From Acidobacteriota bacterium (GTDB taxonomy: Bacteria > Acidobacteriota > Vicinamibacteria > Vicinamibacterales > CAVVIG01), in the NCBI GenBank assembly GCA_003222555.1, contig QHWL01000128.1, forward strand, positions 1 through 9,917: a stretch of DNA of 9,917 bases, written 5' to 3'. The notes beneath the pieces were generated by a model. That model was not told the DNA's origin, made no database searches, and saw only the letters and a program-made list of their open reading frames with translations. The translations under genes and the position numbers were made by a program. Shown here one piece after another: positions 1 through 6,536 of the stretch (the stretch's first letter is position 1; every line of letters begins with the position of its first letter).

Positions 1-379
1 TGGAAATGTGCGTGAGCGGCTTGGCCTCTCCGCCGTCGAGGGACAGCAGATAAAGGTTTGCGTCGCCGTCGCGCGTGCTGACGAACGCAAGCGACCTGCC
101 ATCCGGGGAGAAGATCGGCGCGGTGCTGGCGTCACTCCACGTGAGTTGTCGAGTCTGGCCACTGGCAAGCTCCAGCAGCCAAATGTGCGTCGTGCGCTTG
201 CCGCGCGGGAGATCGCTCGTCGTCACCGTGTAGACGGCGCGCGCGCCATCTGGCGAGACCTGCACGTCGCCGATCGACCGAATACGATATAAATCCTCGA
301 GCGTGAACGCGCGTTTCTGAGCGTAGGCTGGCGCAGTCGCGCAGAGAACGACCATCAGCAACGAGCAGTGTCGCATCAT
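1..379 (-). CDS. S9-family peptidase (DPP-IV / prolyl oligopeptidase type), N-terminal part, cut by window edge
   Basis: The minus strand reads open from the ATG at 379-377 to the window edge, giving about 126 residues with no stop. The first 21 residues are a Sec signal peptide: hydrophobic core LLMVVLCATAPAYA, cleavage expected after AYA, before QK. The mature part opens with FTLEDLYRIRSIGDVQVSPD and repeats the SPDG blade motif at VSPDGARAVYTV and FSPDGRSLAFVSTRDGDANL. This is the TolB/WD40-like beta-propeller that precedes the alpha/beta-hydrolase domain in secreted S9 peptidases. The catalytic Ser-Asp-His domain would lie beyond the left edge. A Shine-Dalgarno-like GAAGGG (394-389) sits 9 nt before the start; a second ATG at 376 is the alternative. 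The gene is divergent from the cupin gene. A TolB-like propeller protein without a peptidase domain is the main alternative. Confidence 0.85.
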   Translation of the reverse strand, partial: MMRHCSLLMVVLCATAPAYAQKRAFTLEDLYRIRSIGDVQVSPDGARAVYTVTTSDLPRGKRTTHIWLLELASGQTRQLTWSDASTAPIFSPDGRSLAFVSTRDGDANLYLLSLDGGEAKPLTHIS

Positions 380-427
380 GACTATTTGCCCTTCGTCTCG
401 GTGTAGATCCCAGAAATCGAAGCCGTG

Positions 428-456
428 ATTTTAGCCGCCCGCGATGGCATAGTCCA
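428..456 (-). promoter_or_regulatory. Candidate sigma70-like promoter for the S9 peptidase gene
   Basis: On the minus strand, TGGACT (456-451; 4 of 6 matches to TTGACA) is followed after 17 nt by TAAAAT (433-428; 5 of 6 matches to TATAAT). Transcription would begin near 421, giving a leader of about 42 nt that contains the GAAGGG ribosome site. Seen by eye only; the spacing and the -10 are good, the -35 moderate. Confidence 0.45.
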
Positions 457-463
457 TTATGCC
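446..463. promoter_or_regulatory. Inverted repeat GGCATA-N6-TATGCC, possible operator
   Basis: Two perfect 6-base arms, 446-451 and 458-463, are separated by six bases that hold the proposed -35 of the leftward peptidase promoter. A repressor bound here would block that promoter. The site also covers the ATG at 459, the furthest upstream start available to the cupin frame, which makes that ATG less likely to be the real start. No regulator gene is visible nearby. Confidence 0.4.
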
Positions 464-572
464 TGCTAAAAGAGGTCGCCGTCGCCGTTCGAGGCGAGAA
501 GGGACCCAGGCTGGCACGCAAGAGACGCTGGACCGCCCCTGCCCAGGCTCGCGTGAGCGGCGCACGCTGGTT

Positions 573-578
573 TATAGT
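573..578 (+). promoter_or_regulatory. -10-like TATAGT for a probably leaderless cupin mRNA
   Basis: TATAGT ends 6 nt before the GTG at 585, so transcription would start on or next to the start codon. No Shine-Dalgarno sequence precedes this GTG. There is no clear -35 (the 549-556 region is a poor match), so this rests on the -10 and its position alone. Confidence 0.3.
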
Positions 579-584
579 CCTGTC

Positions 585-968
585 GTGAAAGATTTTCGCC
601 GTGACGACTTCGAGCCAGTCTCCATCGATCCGAGGAGCTTTGCCGGCGGCGTGCGATCCAAAAAGGTCGCGTCTGAGGTGGGCGGGGTTTCGGTCCTCGT
701 CTACCGCGTCGAGTTCGACGCGGGCGGACGGACTCACTGGCATCGCCACACGGGCGCCCAATGGCTTCTGATCATCGACGGGCGGATTCGCGTCCAGAAA
801 TGGGGCGAGGCGGCCCGGGACGTGGGCGCGGGCGACATTGTCGTGATCGAGCCAGGGGAAAAGCACTGGCACGGTGCTGCGCCGGGCTCAGCCGGCACCC
901 ATCTCGCTGTGAACCTGAATTCCACCACGGAGTGGCTCGAGGCCGTGTCGGACCAACCGCTCGCTTAG
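585..968 (+). CDS. Small cupin-domain protein, hydroxynitrile-lyase-like (metal-binding, H-x-H-x3-Q)
   Basis: A 127-residue single-domain cupin from the GTG at 585. Motif 1 is THWHRHTGAQ and motif 2 is GDIVVIEPGEKHWHG. With this start the expected metal ligands are His53, His55, Gln59 and His94. As I recall them, these are the manganese ligands and the numbering of the acidobacterial cupin hydroxynitrile lyases (the Granulicella enzyme), with Thr50 also kept. The frame stays open back to the ATG at 459, but the added 42 residues are Arg-rich, low in complexity and unlike a cupin, and that ATG lies in an inverted repeat. The tail STTEWLEAVSDQPLA is typical of the family. No signal peptide, so cytoplasmic. 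Hydroxynitrile lyase activity is not proven: many relatives have no known substrate, and Tyr sits at position 40, which I recall as Ala in the lyase. A second, decayed copy of the gene's 3' end lies at 7134-7250. Confidence 0.85.
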   Translation: MKDFRRDDFEPVSIDPRSFAGGVRSKKVASEVGGVSVLVYRVEFDAGGRTHWHRHTGAQWLLIIDGRIRVQKWGEAARDVGAGDIVVIEPGEKHWHGAAPGSAGTHLAVNLNSTTEWLEAVSDQPLA

Positions 969-970
969 GG

Positions 971-1007
971 CTCTGCGGCCTCCGCGGTCTCTGCGTTGAA
1001 CGTGATT
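971..1007 (+). repeat. Interspersed intergenic repeat, copy 1
   Basis: The 37-nt stretch begins 2 nt after the cupin stop codon. It matches copy 9358-9393 at about 33 of 37 positions with one gap; the shared core is GGTCTCTGCGTTG. Read on the minus strand it encodes NAETAEAAE, the AETAE signature also given by the other copies. A reverse-oriented copy lies at 1069-1094, and GCGGTCTC (984-991) can pair with GAGACCGC (1072-1079). Confidence 0.65.
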
Positions 1008-1068
1008 CGTTCACAGTGTCTGAATGCCTGTTTCGTTGCGAACATCAACATACCTTGAGCGACGGCGT

Positions 1069-1094
1069 CACGAGACCGCCGAGAAGAAAACGCT
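1069..1094 (-). repeat. Interspersed intergenic repeat, copy 2 (reverse orientation)
   Basis: Read on the minus strand, these 26 nt match 8635-8660 at 22 of 26 positions, starting with AGCGTTTTC and including GCGGTCTCG. It lies opposite copy 1, so this gap carries a convergent pair about 60 nt apart. Confidence 0.6.
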
Positions 1095-1260
1095 GAGAAC
1101 TCTGGACGTGCTCCGCGCGCTCTGCGGCAATCCGGAAGGCGCTTAGGTTGACCTTCAGCCAATCCTCGAGCTCCTGGCGACGGAGCGAACTTCGTATGTA
1201 AGTAAATGACTCTGAAGCGGTTCGACGCTCAAATGTCTCACGCCACAGAATGGGCACACG

Positions 1261-1290
1261 AAGAACGTTCTTGTCAGTGACGCACTGACA
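1261..1290. promoter_or_regulatory. Two abutting palindromes, operator-like
   Basis: AAGAACGTTCTT (1261-1272) is a perfect 12-base palindrome. TGTCAGTGACGCACTGACA (1272-1290) has perfect 8-base arms around a 3-base centre and shares one base with the first. The second is the size of a dimeric TetR- or MarR-type operator. They end 120 nt before the start of the TonB-C gene. No regulator gene in the window can be assigned to them. Confidence 0.5.
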
Positions 1291-1410
1291 GTCTGCGCAA
1301 CCGCGCCGGACCGTCGCCGACACCCCTATCGCTGAAGGACTTGGACGGCCTCGTCGGGTCCGGATTGGAGAGACGGCACAGTTCCAGCACTCGGTGGCCG
1401 AAAGGCACAA

Positions 1411-2331
1411 ATGGACTGCTCCTTCGGGCGAAAGTTCACCGGCTGCCGCGTCGCGATCATCGTGCTGACGATGTCGCGCGTTGTCGTTGCTCAGGATTCT
1501 CTAGCGACGGCCCGGGATCTCTATGCGGCGGCCGCGTACGAAGACGCGTTGTCGCTGCTGAATGGCATGCGCGCGTCCGACCGCCGTCCCGAGGACGGCC
1601 GTCTCGTCGACCAATACCGTGCTCTCTGTCTGATTGCGCTCGGACGCGCGTCGGAAGGCGAGCGCGCCATCGAGGCCATCATCCTGGTGGCTCCTTCCTA
1701 CCAACCCACTGAGTCCGAGTTCCCTCCCCGTGTGCGCACGCTGTTCCGAGATGTCAGGCGACGCATGCTGCCAACCATCATCCAGCGAAAGTATCAGGAC
1801 GCGAAGGCGGCATTTGATCGCAATGACTTGGCCTCGGCACAGGAAGGCTTCAAGCAGGTGCTGGATCTCCTTGGCGATGCGGACCTTGGATCGACCGCCG
1901 CTCAGCCCCCGCTGGCAGAGCTTCGCACGCTTGCGATCGGGTTTCGAGATCTCAGCGTGAAGCCAGCTCTGCCACCGCCAGTCCCGCAACCTCTCCGGGC
2001 AACGCAGACTTCCACGCCCGGCCCCTCGTTACGGCCCGTCGGCCCGCAGATCTACAGCGCGAACGACGCGAATGTGTTGCCTCCAAGCGTCCTGCGGCAA
2101 TCATTCGGGGCGCTGGCTGACGTGTTCGCGGTGCGATCAGGAGTTGTCGATATCGTCATCAACGAGGTCGGCGAAGTGGAGTCGGCGACGATGATGATGT
2201 CAGTGAATGCGGTGTACGACCGAGTCGCGTTGGCGACGGCGAAGAGCTGGCGCTACAGGCCGGCGACGCTGAACGGAGTGGCTGTCAAATTTCGTACCTC
2301 GGTCGAGGTCGAGCGAAGAGCCCCGCGCTGA
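1411..2331 (+). CDS. Periplasmic TPR-like protein with C-terminal TonB domain
   Basis: A 306-residue protein with a signal peptide (basic N-terminus, hydrophobic 14-26, cleavage likely after VVVA at 27). Residues 30-175 are helical and Ala/Leu-rich with TPR-like pairs, such as ARDLYAAAAYEDALSLL and AKAAFDRNDLASAQEGF. A Pro-rich linker follows at about 185-212. Residues 222-303 form a TonB C-terminal domain (VVDIVINEVGEVESATM, then SWRYRPATLNGVAVKF). A classical TonB keeps its N-terminal anchor to reach ExbB/ExbD; this one appears to be cleaved and released, as in many acidobacterial TonB-family TPR proteins. GAAAGG ends 5 nt before the ATG, supporting this start. The adjacent TonB-dependent receptor downstream suggests a shared role at the outer membrane. 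Energy transduction itself is not shown; a structural or sensory role is possible. Confidence 0.8.
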   Translation: MDCSFGRKFTGCRVAIIVLTMSRVVVAQDSLATARDLYAAAAYEDALSLLNGMRASDRRPEDGRLVDQYRALCLIALGRASEGERAIEAIILVAPSYQPTESEFPPRVRTLFRDVRRRMLPTIIQRKYQDAKAAFDRNDLASAQEGFKQVLDLLGDADLGSTAAQPPLAELRTLAIGFRDLSVKPALPPPVPQPLRATQTSTPGPSLRPVGPQIYSANDANVLPPSVLRQSFGALADVFAVRSGVVDIVINEVGEVESATMMMSVNAVYDRVALATAKSWRYRPATLNGVAVKFRTSVEVERRAPR

Positions 2332-2431
2332 CGAACCGGCGAGCCCTTTCAGAATTTGGAGTAAGTCGACAGTTTTGCCGTGCGAACCCGACGAGTGTCG
2401 CTGGTGCGAGCGCGCCGTACCGTGAAGACCA

Positions 2432-2507
2432 CGTCCTCTAAGGACGAGTTGCTGACAAGGGCGCCCAGCTCAGCAGCGGGCATGACCGTTGCCCCGGTGT
2501 AACACCG
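2432..2507 (+). promoter_or_regulatory. Structured leader of the receptor gene: three inverted repeats
   Basis: In the 244-nt gap before the receptor three inverted repeats follow each other. CGTCCT-CTA-AGGACG lies at 2432-2446. TGCTGA (2450-2455) pairs with TCAGCA (2470-2475) and encloses the palindrome GGGCGCCC (2459-2466). CGGTGTAACACCG lies at 2495-2507. The last has a one-base centre, so it suits a DNA-binding dimer rather than an RNA hairpin. I recognise no known riboswitch; the cobalamin and TPP conserved boxes are not apparent. A 64-codon minus-strand frame here (2349-2543) looks spurious. Confidence 0.4.
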
Positions 2508-2532
2508 CTGTACCAACATTCTCGATTCGTTC

Positions 2533-2563
2533 GATTGAGACATCGGCCTTTGATTAAGACATC
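2533..2563 (+). repeat. Direct repeat GATTRAGACATC x2 just before the receptor RBS
   Basis: GATTGAGACATC (2533-2544) and GATTAAGACATC (2552-2563) differ at one of 12 bases and are spaced 19 nt start to start. The second copy touches the AGGAAGG ribosome site (2564-2570). A tandem regulator site, or a protein or RNA site controlling translation, would look like this. Confidence 0.4.
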
Positions 2564-2575
2564 AGGAAGGGTCGT

Positions 2576-5434
2576 GTGATGACACATTGTGGCTCGCTCG
2601 TGATCTCGCGCGCGACAACATCGATGCTGCTGCTACTGTTTGTCGCCATCGGCTCGCCGGCGGCGGCGCAGTCTGGTTCGGGCGTCGCAGCCATCGAGGG
2701 TACGGTCACCGACCCCGACAATAGACCGATTCTCAGCGCGCTGGTGGCCATCGTCAGCAGCGAGACCGGCTACGAGCGCATCGTGTTCACCGATGCGCGC
2801 GGCCGCTATTTCGCATCCGCGATGCCTGTAAGCTCGTACGCGGTTGATGTGGTGATTACCGGTTTCGCCCGCGTGCATCAGGAAGGCGTGCGGCTGACGG
2901 TCGGCGAGACCGAGACGATCAACGTCAGCATGAAAATCGCCAGCGTCACGGAGGACGTCACCGTGTCTGCCGCGATTCCGCGGATCGACAAAGACGAGAC
3001 TGCGACCGGCTCAATCGTGGCCGCGCGGGAGGTGTCGGACCTACCCATCCGCGGACGCGATTTCACCGAGTTCGCGCAGCTGACGCCGGCCATTACGCAG
3101 GAGAGCGACCGCAACGGGCTGGTCATCGCCGGCCAGCGATCGATCAACTCGAACATCGCCATCGACGGCGCTGACTTCAACGATGCGCTGCAGGGGAACC
3201 AGCGCGGTGGCAACGAAGGCGTGTTCTTCTTCCCGCAGGCCGCGGTTCGCGAATTCCAGGTCATTCGCAGCGGCGCCAATGCAGAAATCGGGCGCACCAA
3301 CGGCGGATTCGTCAACGTGGTGACCAAGTCGGGGTCGAACGAGGTGCACGGCGAGGGGTTCTACTACGATCGCGAGAAGGTGCTGACTTCGCCTGACGCG
3401 TTCGGTCGCAGGTTGAACAACCAGCAGAGCCAGGCGGGCGGATCGGTCGGAGGACCGCTCTCGCAGGATCGGGCGTTCTTCTTCGTCGCCGCCGAGCACA
3501 GCCTCCTGCAAGCCCCGTACGCGGTGCAGTTCGATGCTCAGGCCCCCGGCGTGACGGTGCCGGCCAACCTCCTCGCGCTGCAGGGAGAGCAGCGCTCCAC
3601 GAACCGGCCGACGGCAGCCTTTGGTCGCGCCGATGTGACCGTCGGCAGCGGATTGCTGAACGTGCAGGGCACCTACACGCGGCTGCGTGGCGAGAATTTC
3701 AACTTCGATACGCTGCAGATCAATCAGGCCGTCACGACCAATTACATGCGGACAAGTCAAAGTCTCGGTCTGAAGACTGGCTTGACATCGGTGTTCGGCG
3801 CGGGATTCTTGAACGAGGTCCGTGGCCAGATCGCGACCGACAATCGCGACGAGATTCCGAACCAGAAATCGGCCCTCGCGTCGATTACCGGATTCGGGAA
3901 CCTCGGTGGAGATTCCGGCCGCCCTCGCGCCTACGAGACGACGCGGTACGAAGTGACCGATCAGCTGAGCGCCACGGCGGGCGCGCATCGTTTCCGCTTC
4001 GGGTTCGACTACAACCGGAACTACGTCGGACAGCAGCGTGAAGACAACATTCAGGGTCGCTACGACTACAAATCCCTTTCCGATTTTCTCGCCGGCAAGA
4101 TCAGCCGGTACCGCCAGACGGTGCTGGTCTTCGATCCGAACGACGCGTTTTTCCAGGGCACGCAGCAGGAGATCGCCGCGTACGCGCAGGACAAGATGAA
4201 CCTGGGAGAGAACGTCACGGTCAACCTCGGCTTCCGTTGGGAAGGGCAGTGGAATCCTCAGCCGACCAAGCCCAACCCGGCGATTCCGTACACGGGCTAC
4301 ATTCCAAATGATCTGAGGCAGTGGCAGCCGCGCGCCGGGATCGCGTGGGACGTGTCGGGTTCTGGCAGAACCGTCGTCCGCGCGACCGGAGGGATGTACG
4401 ACGCACGGACGCCGGCGACCCTGTTCCAGCGTGTCTTCACCGACAACGGCATCACGACGCTCGCGGTCGACAGCAAGTTCGATCCGAACGTGCTGAAGCT
4501 GCTGACGTATCCCAACCCGCTTTCCGGCATGCCGCCCGGAATCAACGTGACCGCGCCGCGCGTGTTCGGGTTCGATCCCAATTTCATCAACCCCCGCTCG
4601 TTACAGGAGTCGGGAACCGTCGAACAACTGCTCGGCGACAACGTGACGTTGTCGCTCGGCTACCTGCACAGCTCCACGAGCAATCTGCAGCGGCGGCTGG
4701 ATCGCAACCTCTTCCGGCCGACGATCGACGCGACCGGCATGCCGATCTTCCCGACAACGCGGCCGGATCCGACGATTGGCGCGCTCTCGATCAACGAATC
4801 GACCGCCCGTTCAGTCTACGACGGGCTGGCCGTCTCGCTGACGCATCGGCTGGCCCATCATTTCGAAATGCAGGCGAACTACACGCTGGCCCGCAACATG
4901 GACGACGACTCGAACGAGCATCTGTTCCGGCGGGAAACGGCGCTCAATCCGTTCGACCTCGCGGCAGAATGGGCATACTCGAAGAACGACGCCCGCCACA
5001 ACTTCAATGTGAACACGCTCGCCGATCTTCCGGGCGGTCTCATGGCCGGCGCGATCCTGTTCGCCCGGACCGGCACGCCGTATACGCCGATCGTGGGGTT
5101 CGACACCCAGAATGACGCCAACGACGAGAACGACCGCGCCATCATCAACGGGCACATCGTCGGGCGCGACAGCTTCCGTCAGCCTGCCTTGTTCGACCTC
5201 GACGTCCGGCTCCTGAAAGCCTTCCGGTTCTCGAGCGGCCGGGAGATCGAGCTCATCGCCGAAGCGTTCAACGTCACCCGGGCGCTGAACTTGAATTTCG
5301 GTCCCGATGCGGTCGGCCCATTCGGCACGCCGGCTCAGCCGGTCGCGACGGCTGGACAGCCCCTGTTCGCGCCGTCAACCGCCCGGTTTGGCGGCCCACG
5401 TCAGCTGCAGCTCGGACTGCGCGTGGTGTTCTAA
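2576..5434 (+). CDS. TonB-dependent receptor with N-terminal carboxypeptidase regulatory-like domain (Oar-like)
   Basis: A 952-residue outer-membrane protein. The signal peptide covers 1-31 (MLLLLFVAIGSPAAA, then QS). A carboxypeptidase regulatory-like beta-sandwich follows at about 38-120 (IEGTVTDPDNRPI, then TDARGRYFASAMP). The plug is about 125-260, with LPIRGRDFTEFAQLTP, NIAIDGADFNDALQGNQRGG, VIRSGANAEIGRTNGGFVNV and VTKSGSNEVHGEGFYY. The rest is a 22-strand-type barrel ending in LGLRVVF, whose terminal aromatic is the usual assembly signal. Length and order fit the Oar-like receptors expanded in Acidobacteriota; the substrate cannot be read from the sequence. AGGAAGG lies 5 nt before the GTG at 2576 and 8 nt before the ATG at 2579, so either start is possible. 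The TonB-C protein precedes it and a secreted phosphatase begins 46 nt after its stop, with no obvious terminator between. Confidence 0.93.
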   Translation: MMTHCGSLVISRATTSMLLLLFVAIGSPAAAQSGSGVAAIEGTVTDPDNRPILSALVAIVSSETGYERIVFTDARGRYFASAMPVSSYAVDVVITGFARVHQEGVRLTVGETETINVSMKIASVTEDVTVSAAIPRIDKDETATGSIVAAREVSDLPIRGRDFTEFAQLTPAITQESDRNGLVIAGQRSINSNIAIDGADFNDALQGNQRGGNEGVFFFPQAAVREFQVIRSGANAEIGRTNGGFVNVVTKSGSNEVHGEGFYYDREKVLTSPDAFGRRLNNQQSQAGGSVGGPLSQDRAFFFVAAEHSLLQAPYAVQFDAQAPGVTVPANLLALQGEQRSTNRPTAAFGRADVTVGSGLLNVQGTYTRLRGENFNFDTLQINQAVTTNYMRTSQSLGLKTGLTSVFGAGFLNEVRGQIATDNRDEIPNQKSALASITGFGNLGGDSGRPRAYETTRYEVTDQLSATAGAHRFRFGFDYNRNYVGQQREDNIQGRYDYKSLSDFLAGKISRYRQTVLVFDPNDAFFQGTQQEIAAYAQDKMNLGENVTVNLGFRWEGQWNPQPTKPNPAIPYTGYIPNDLRQWQPRAGIAWDVSGSGRTVVRATGGMYDARTPATLFQRVFTDNGITTLAVDSKFDPNVLKLLTYPNPLSGMPPGINVTAPRVFGFDPNFINPRSLQESGTVEQLLGDNVTLSLGYLHSSTSNLQRRLDRNLFRPTIDATGMPIFPTTRPDPTIGALSINESTARSVYDGLAVSLTHRLAHHFEMQANYTLARNMDDDSNEHLFRRETALNPFDLAAEWAYSKNDARHNFNVNTLADLPGGLMAGAILFARTGTPYTPIVGFDTQNDANDENDRAIINGHIVGRDSFRQPALFDLDVRLLKAFRFSSGREIELIAEAFNVTRALNLNFGPDAVGPFGTPAQPVATAGQPLFAPSTARFGGPRQLQLGLRVVF

Positions 5435-5480
5435 AGTTCCGACACCTTTCTCCCGACATCTTTCTTCTGGAGGACACTGA

Positions 5481-6536
5481 ATGGCTAAGAGCTATGTGAA
5501 GGTCGTGCTGTCGACGTTTGGATGCATTGCGGCGCTGTCGGCGATCCTGATTGCTGATAACAGCTCGTACCAACATGTGTTGTTGCTGAGCGTTGACGGG
5601 CTTCACGCGTCGGACCTCGCGTGGTACGTCGGGCAGCACCCGACGTCGCCACTCGGCCAGTTGAGCGCCAGCGGACGCACGTACACGAACGCGAAGGCCA
5701 CGATGCCGTCGGACTCGTTTCCGGGCCTGCTCGCGATGGTGACCGGCGGGACCCCGCGGTCGACCGGCGTTTACTACGACGACGGCTACGATCGAACCCT
5801 GTTGGCGTCCAACGCGACCTGCGTCCCCGGCCAGCCCGCGCCGGGTACCCGCGTCCAATGGAAGCAGAACCTGGACACCTTGCCCTTTACGTCGTTTCAG
5901 TCCTTCATTGACGAGAAGAAGCTGCCCTTCAATCCCGCGGATTGCTCGCGCGTGTATCCGCACCAGTTTCCGAGGGTGAATAATGTGTTCGAGCTCGTCA
6001 AGGCCGCCGGTGGCCGGACGGCATGGTCCGACAAGCACCCCGCGTACGAATTTCTCAACGGCCCTTCTGGAACCGGCATCGACGATCTCTACACCCCGGA
6101 GATCGCGAGCTGCCTGGGCACGCTGCCTTGTCCCCTAGGCAGCACCGTCATTACCAACAGCTTCCAGCAAACCATGGACTACGACGACATGAAGGTCGGC
6201 GCCATTCTGAATCAGATACATGGACTGGATCATACTGGGACGGCCATTGTTGGCGTGCCGGCGGTCTTCGGCATGAACTTCCAGGCAGTGAGCGTGGGGC
6301 AGAAGCTCAGTAGCGTTACCGAAGGAGTCGGCGGTTACGTGGTGGACCCCGCGACCGGGGTGTTGACACCCTCTGCTCCTTTGCAGACTGCGCTCGCTCA
6401 TACCGATGAAGCCATCGGCAAAATGGTGACGGCCCTGCGCGTTAACGGCGTGTTTGATTCAACGCTCATCATCATCTCGGCGAAGCACGGCAACTCGCCC
6501 ATGGACCCGGCCACGCTCGTCCGCGTCGACTCGTGA
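5481..6536 (+). CDS. Secreted alkaline phosphatase / nucleotide pyrophosphatase family enzyme, N-terminal part of a split gene
   Basis: A 351-residue frame with an excellent ribosome site (GGAGG, 7 nt before ATG). The signal peptide spans about 1-25 (VVLSTFGCIAALSAILIA). HVLLLSVDGLHASDL puts the first metal Asp at 39. KATMPSDSFPG places the probable nucleophile at Ser79, by alignment with the nucleophilic Thr of nucleotide pyrophosphatases. SDKHPAYEFLNG and SAKHGNSPMDP (His336) follow. Two canonical motifs are altered: PDxxGH is replaced by PAVFGMNF and the DHG-type Asp by Lys335. I believe this is normal for this subfamily, but it is from memory. The frame stops at 6534-6536, just after DPATLVRVDS, well before the family's usual end. 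The missing part continues in another frame at 6533. Periplasmic hydrolysis of a phospho- or phosphodiester substrate is expected if the enzyme is made whole. Confidence 0.85.
   Translation: MAKSYVKVVLSTFGCIAALSAILIADNSSYQHVLLLSVDGLHASDLAWYVGQHPTSPLGQLSASGRTYTNAKATMPSDSFPGLLAMVTGGTPRSTGVYYDDGYDRTLLASNATCVPGQPAPGTRVQWKQNLDTLPFTSFQSFIDEKKLPFNPADCSRVYPHQFPRVNNVFELVKAAGGRTAWSDKHPAYEFLNGPSGTGIDDLYTPEIASCLGTLPCPLGSTVITNSFQQTMDYDDMKVGAILNQIHGLDHTGTAIVGVPAVFGMNFQAVSVGQKLSSVTEGVGGYVVDPATGVLTPSAPLQTALAHTDEAIGKMVTALRVNGVFDSTLIIISAKHGNSPMDPATLVRVDS

Larger units (their letters stand above)
1008..1410. other. Intergenic region without a convincing gene
   Basis: The stretch holds a reversed interspersed repeat (1069-1094) and two palindromes (1261-1290). 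The minus strand is open from a TTG at 1410 to 1045 (121 codons). Its product has CWNC and CADC pairs that resemble a zinc ribbon, followed by an amphipathic stretch around ELEDWLKVNL. Against its being a gene: a TTG start that abuts the opposite gene, third positions only modestly GC-rich by eye, and a C-terminus made from the repeat. I recognise no family. The last bases carry the ribosome site of the next gene. Confidence 0.4.

Noticed and set aside
459..584. N-terminal extension of the cupin protein from ATG 459
   Set aside because: Arg-rich, no ribosome site, starts inside an inverted repeat; GTG 585 gives a normal-length cupin.
132..872. 246-codon minus-strand open frame
   Set aside because: Runs antisense across both the peptidase start and the cupin gene; Arg/Ala-rich product typical of shadow frames in GC-rich DNA.
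2349..2543. 64-codon minus-strand open frame before the receptor
   Set aside because: No recognisable family, and it overlaps the palindromes of the leader.
2332..2575. Cobalamin riboswitch before the receptor
   Set aside because: Suggested by EutA and the receptor, but the conserved B12-box sequence is not visible in this leader.
3041..3988. 315-codon minus-strand open frame
   Set aside because: Fully antisense to the receptor plug and barrel, low-complexity composition, no recognisable domain.
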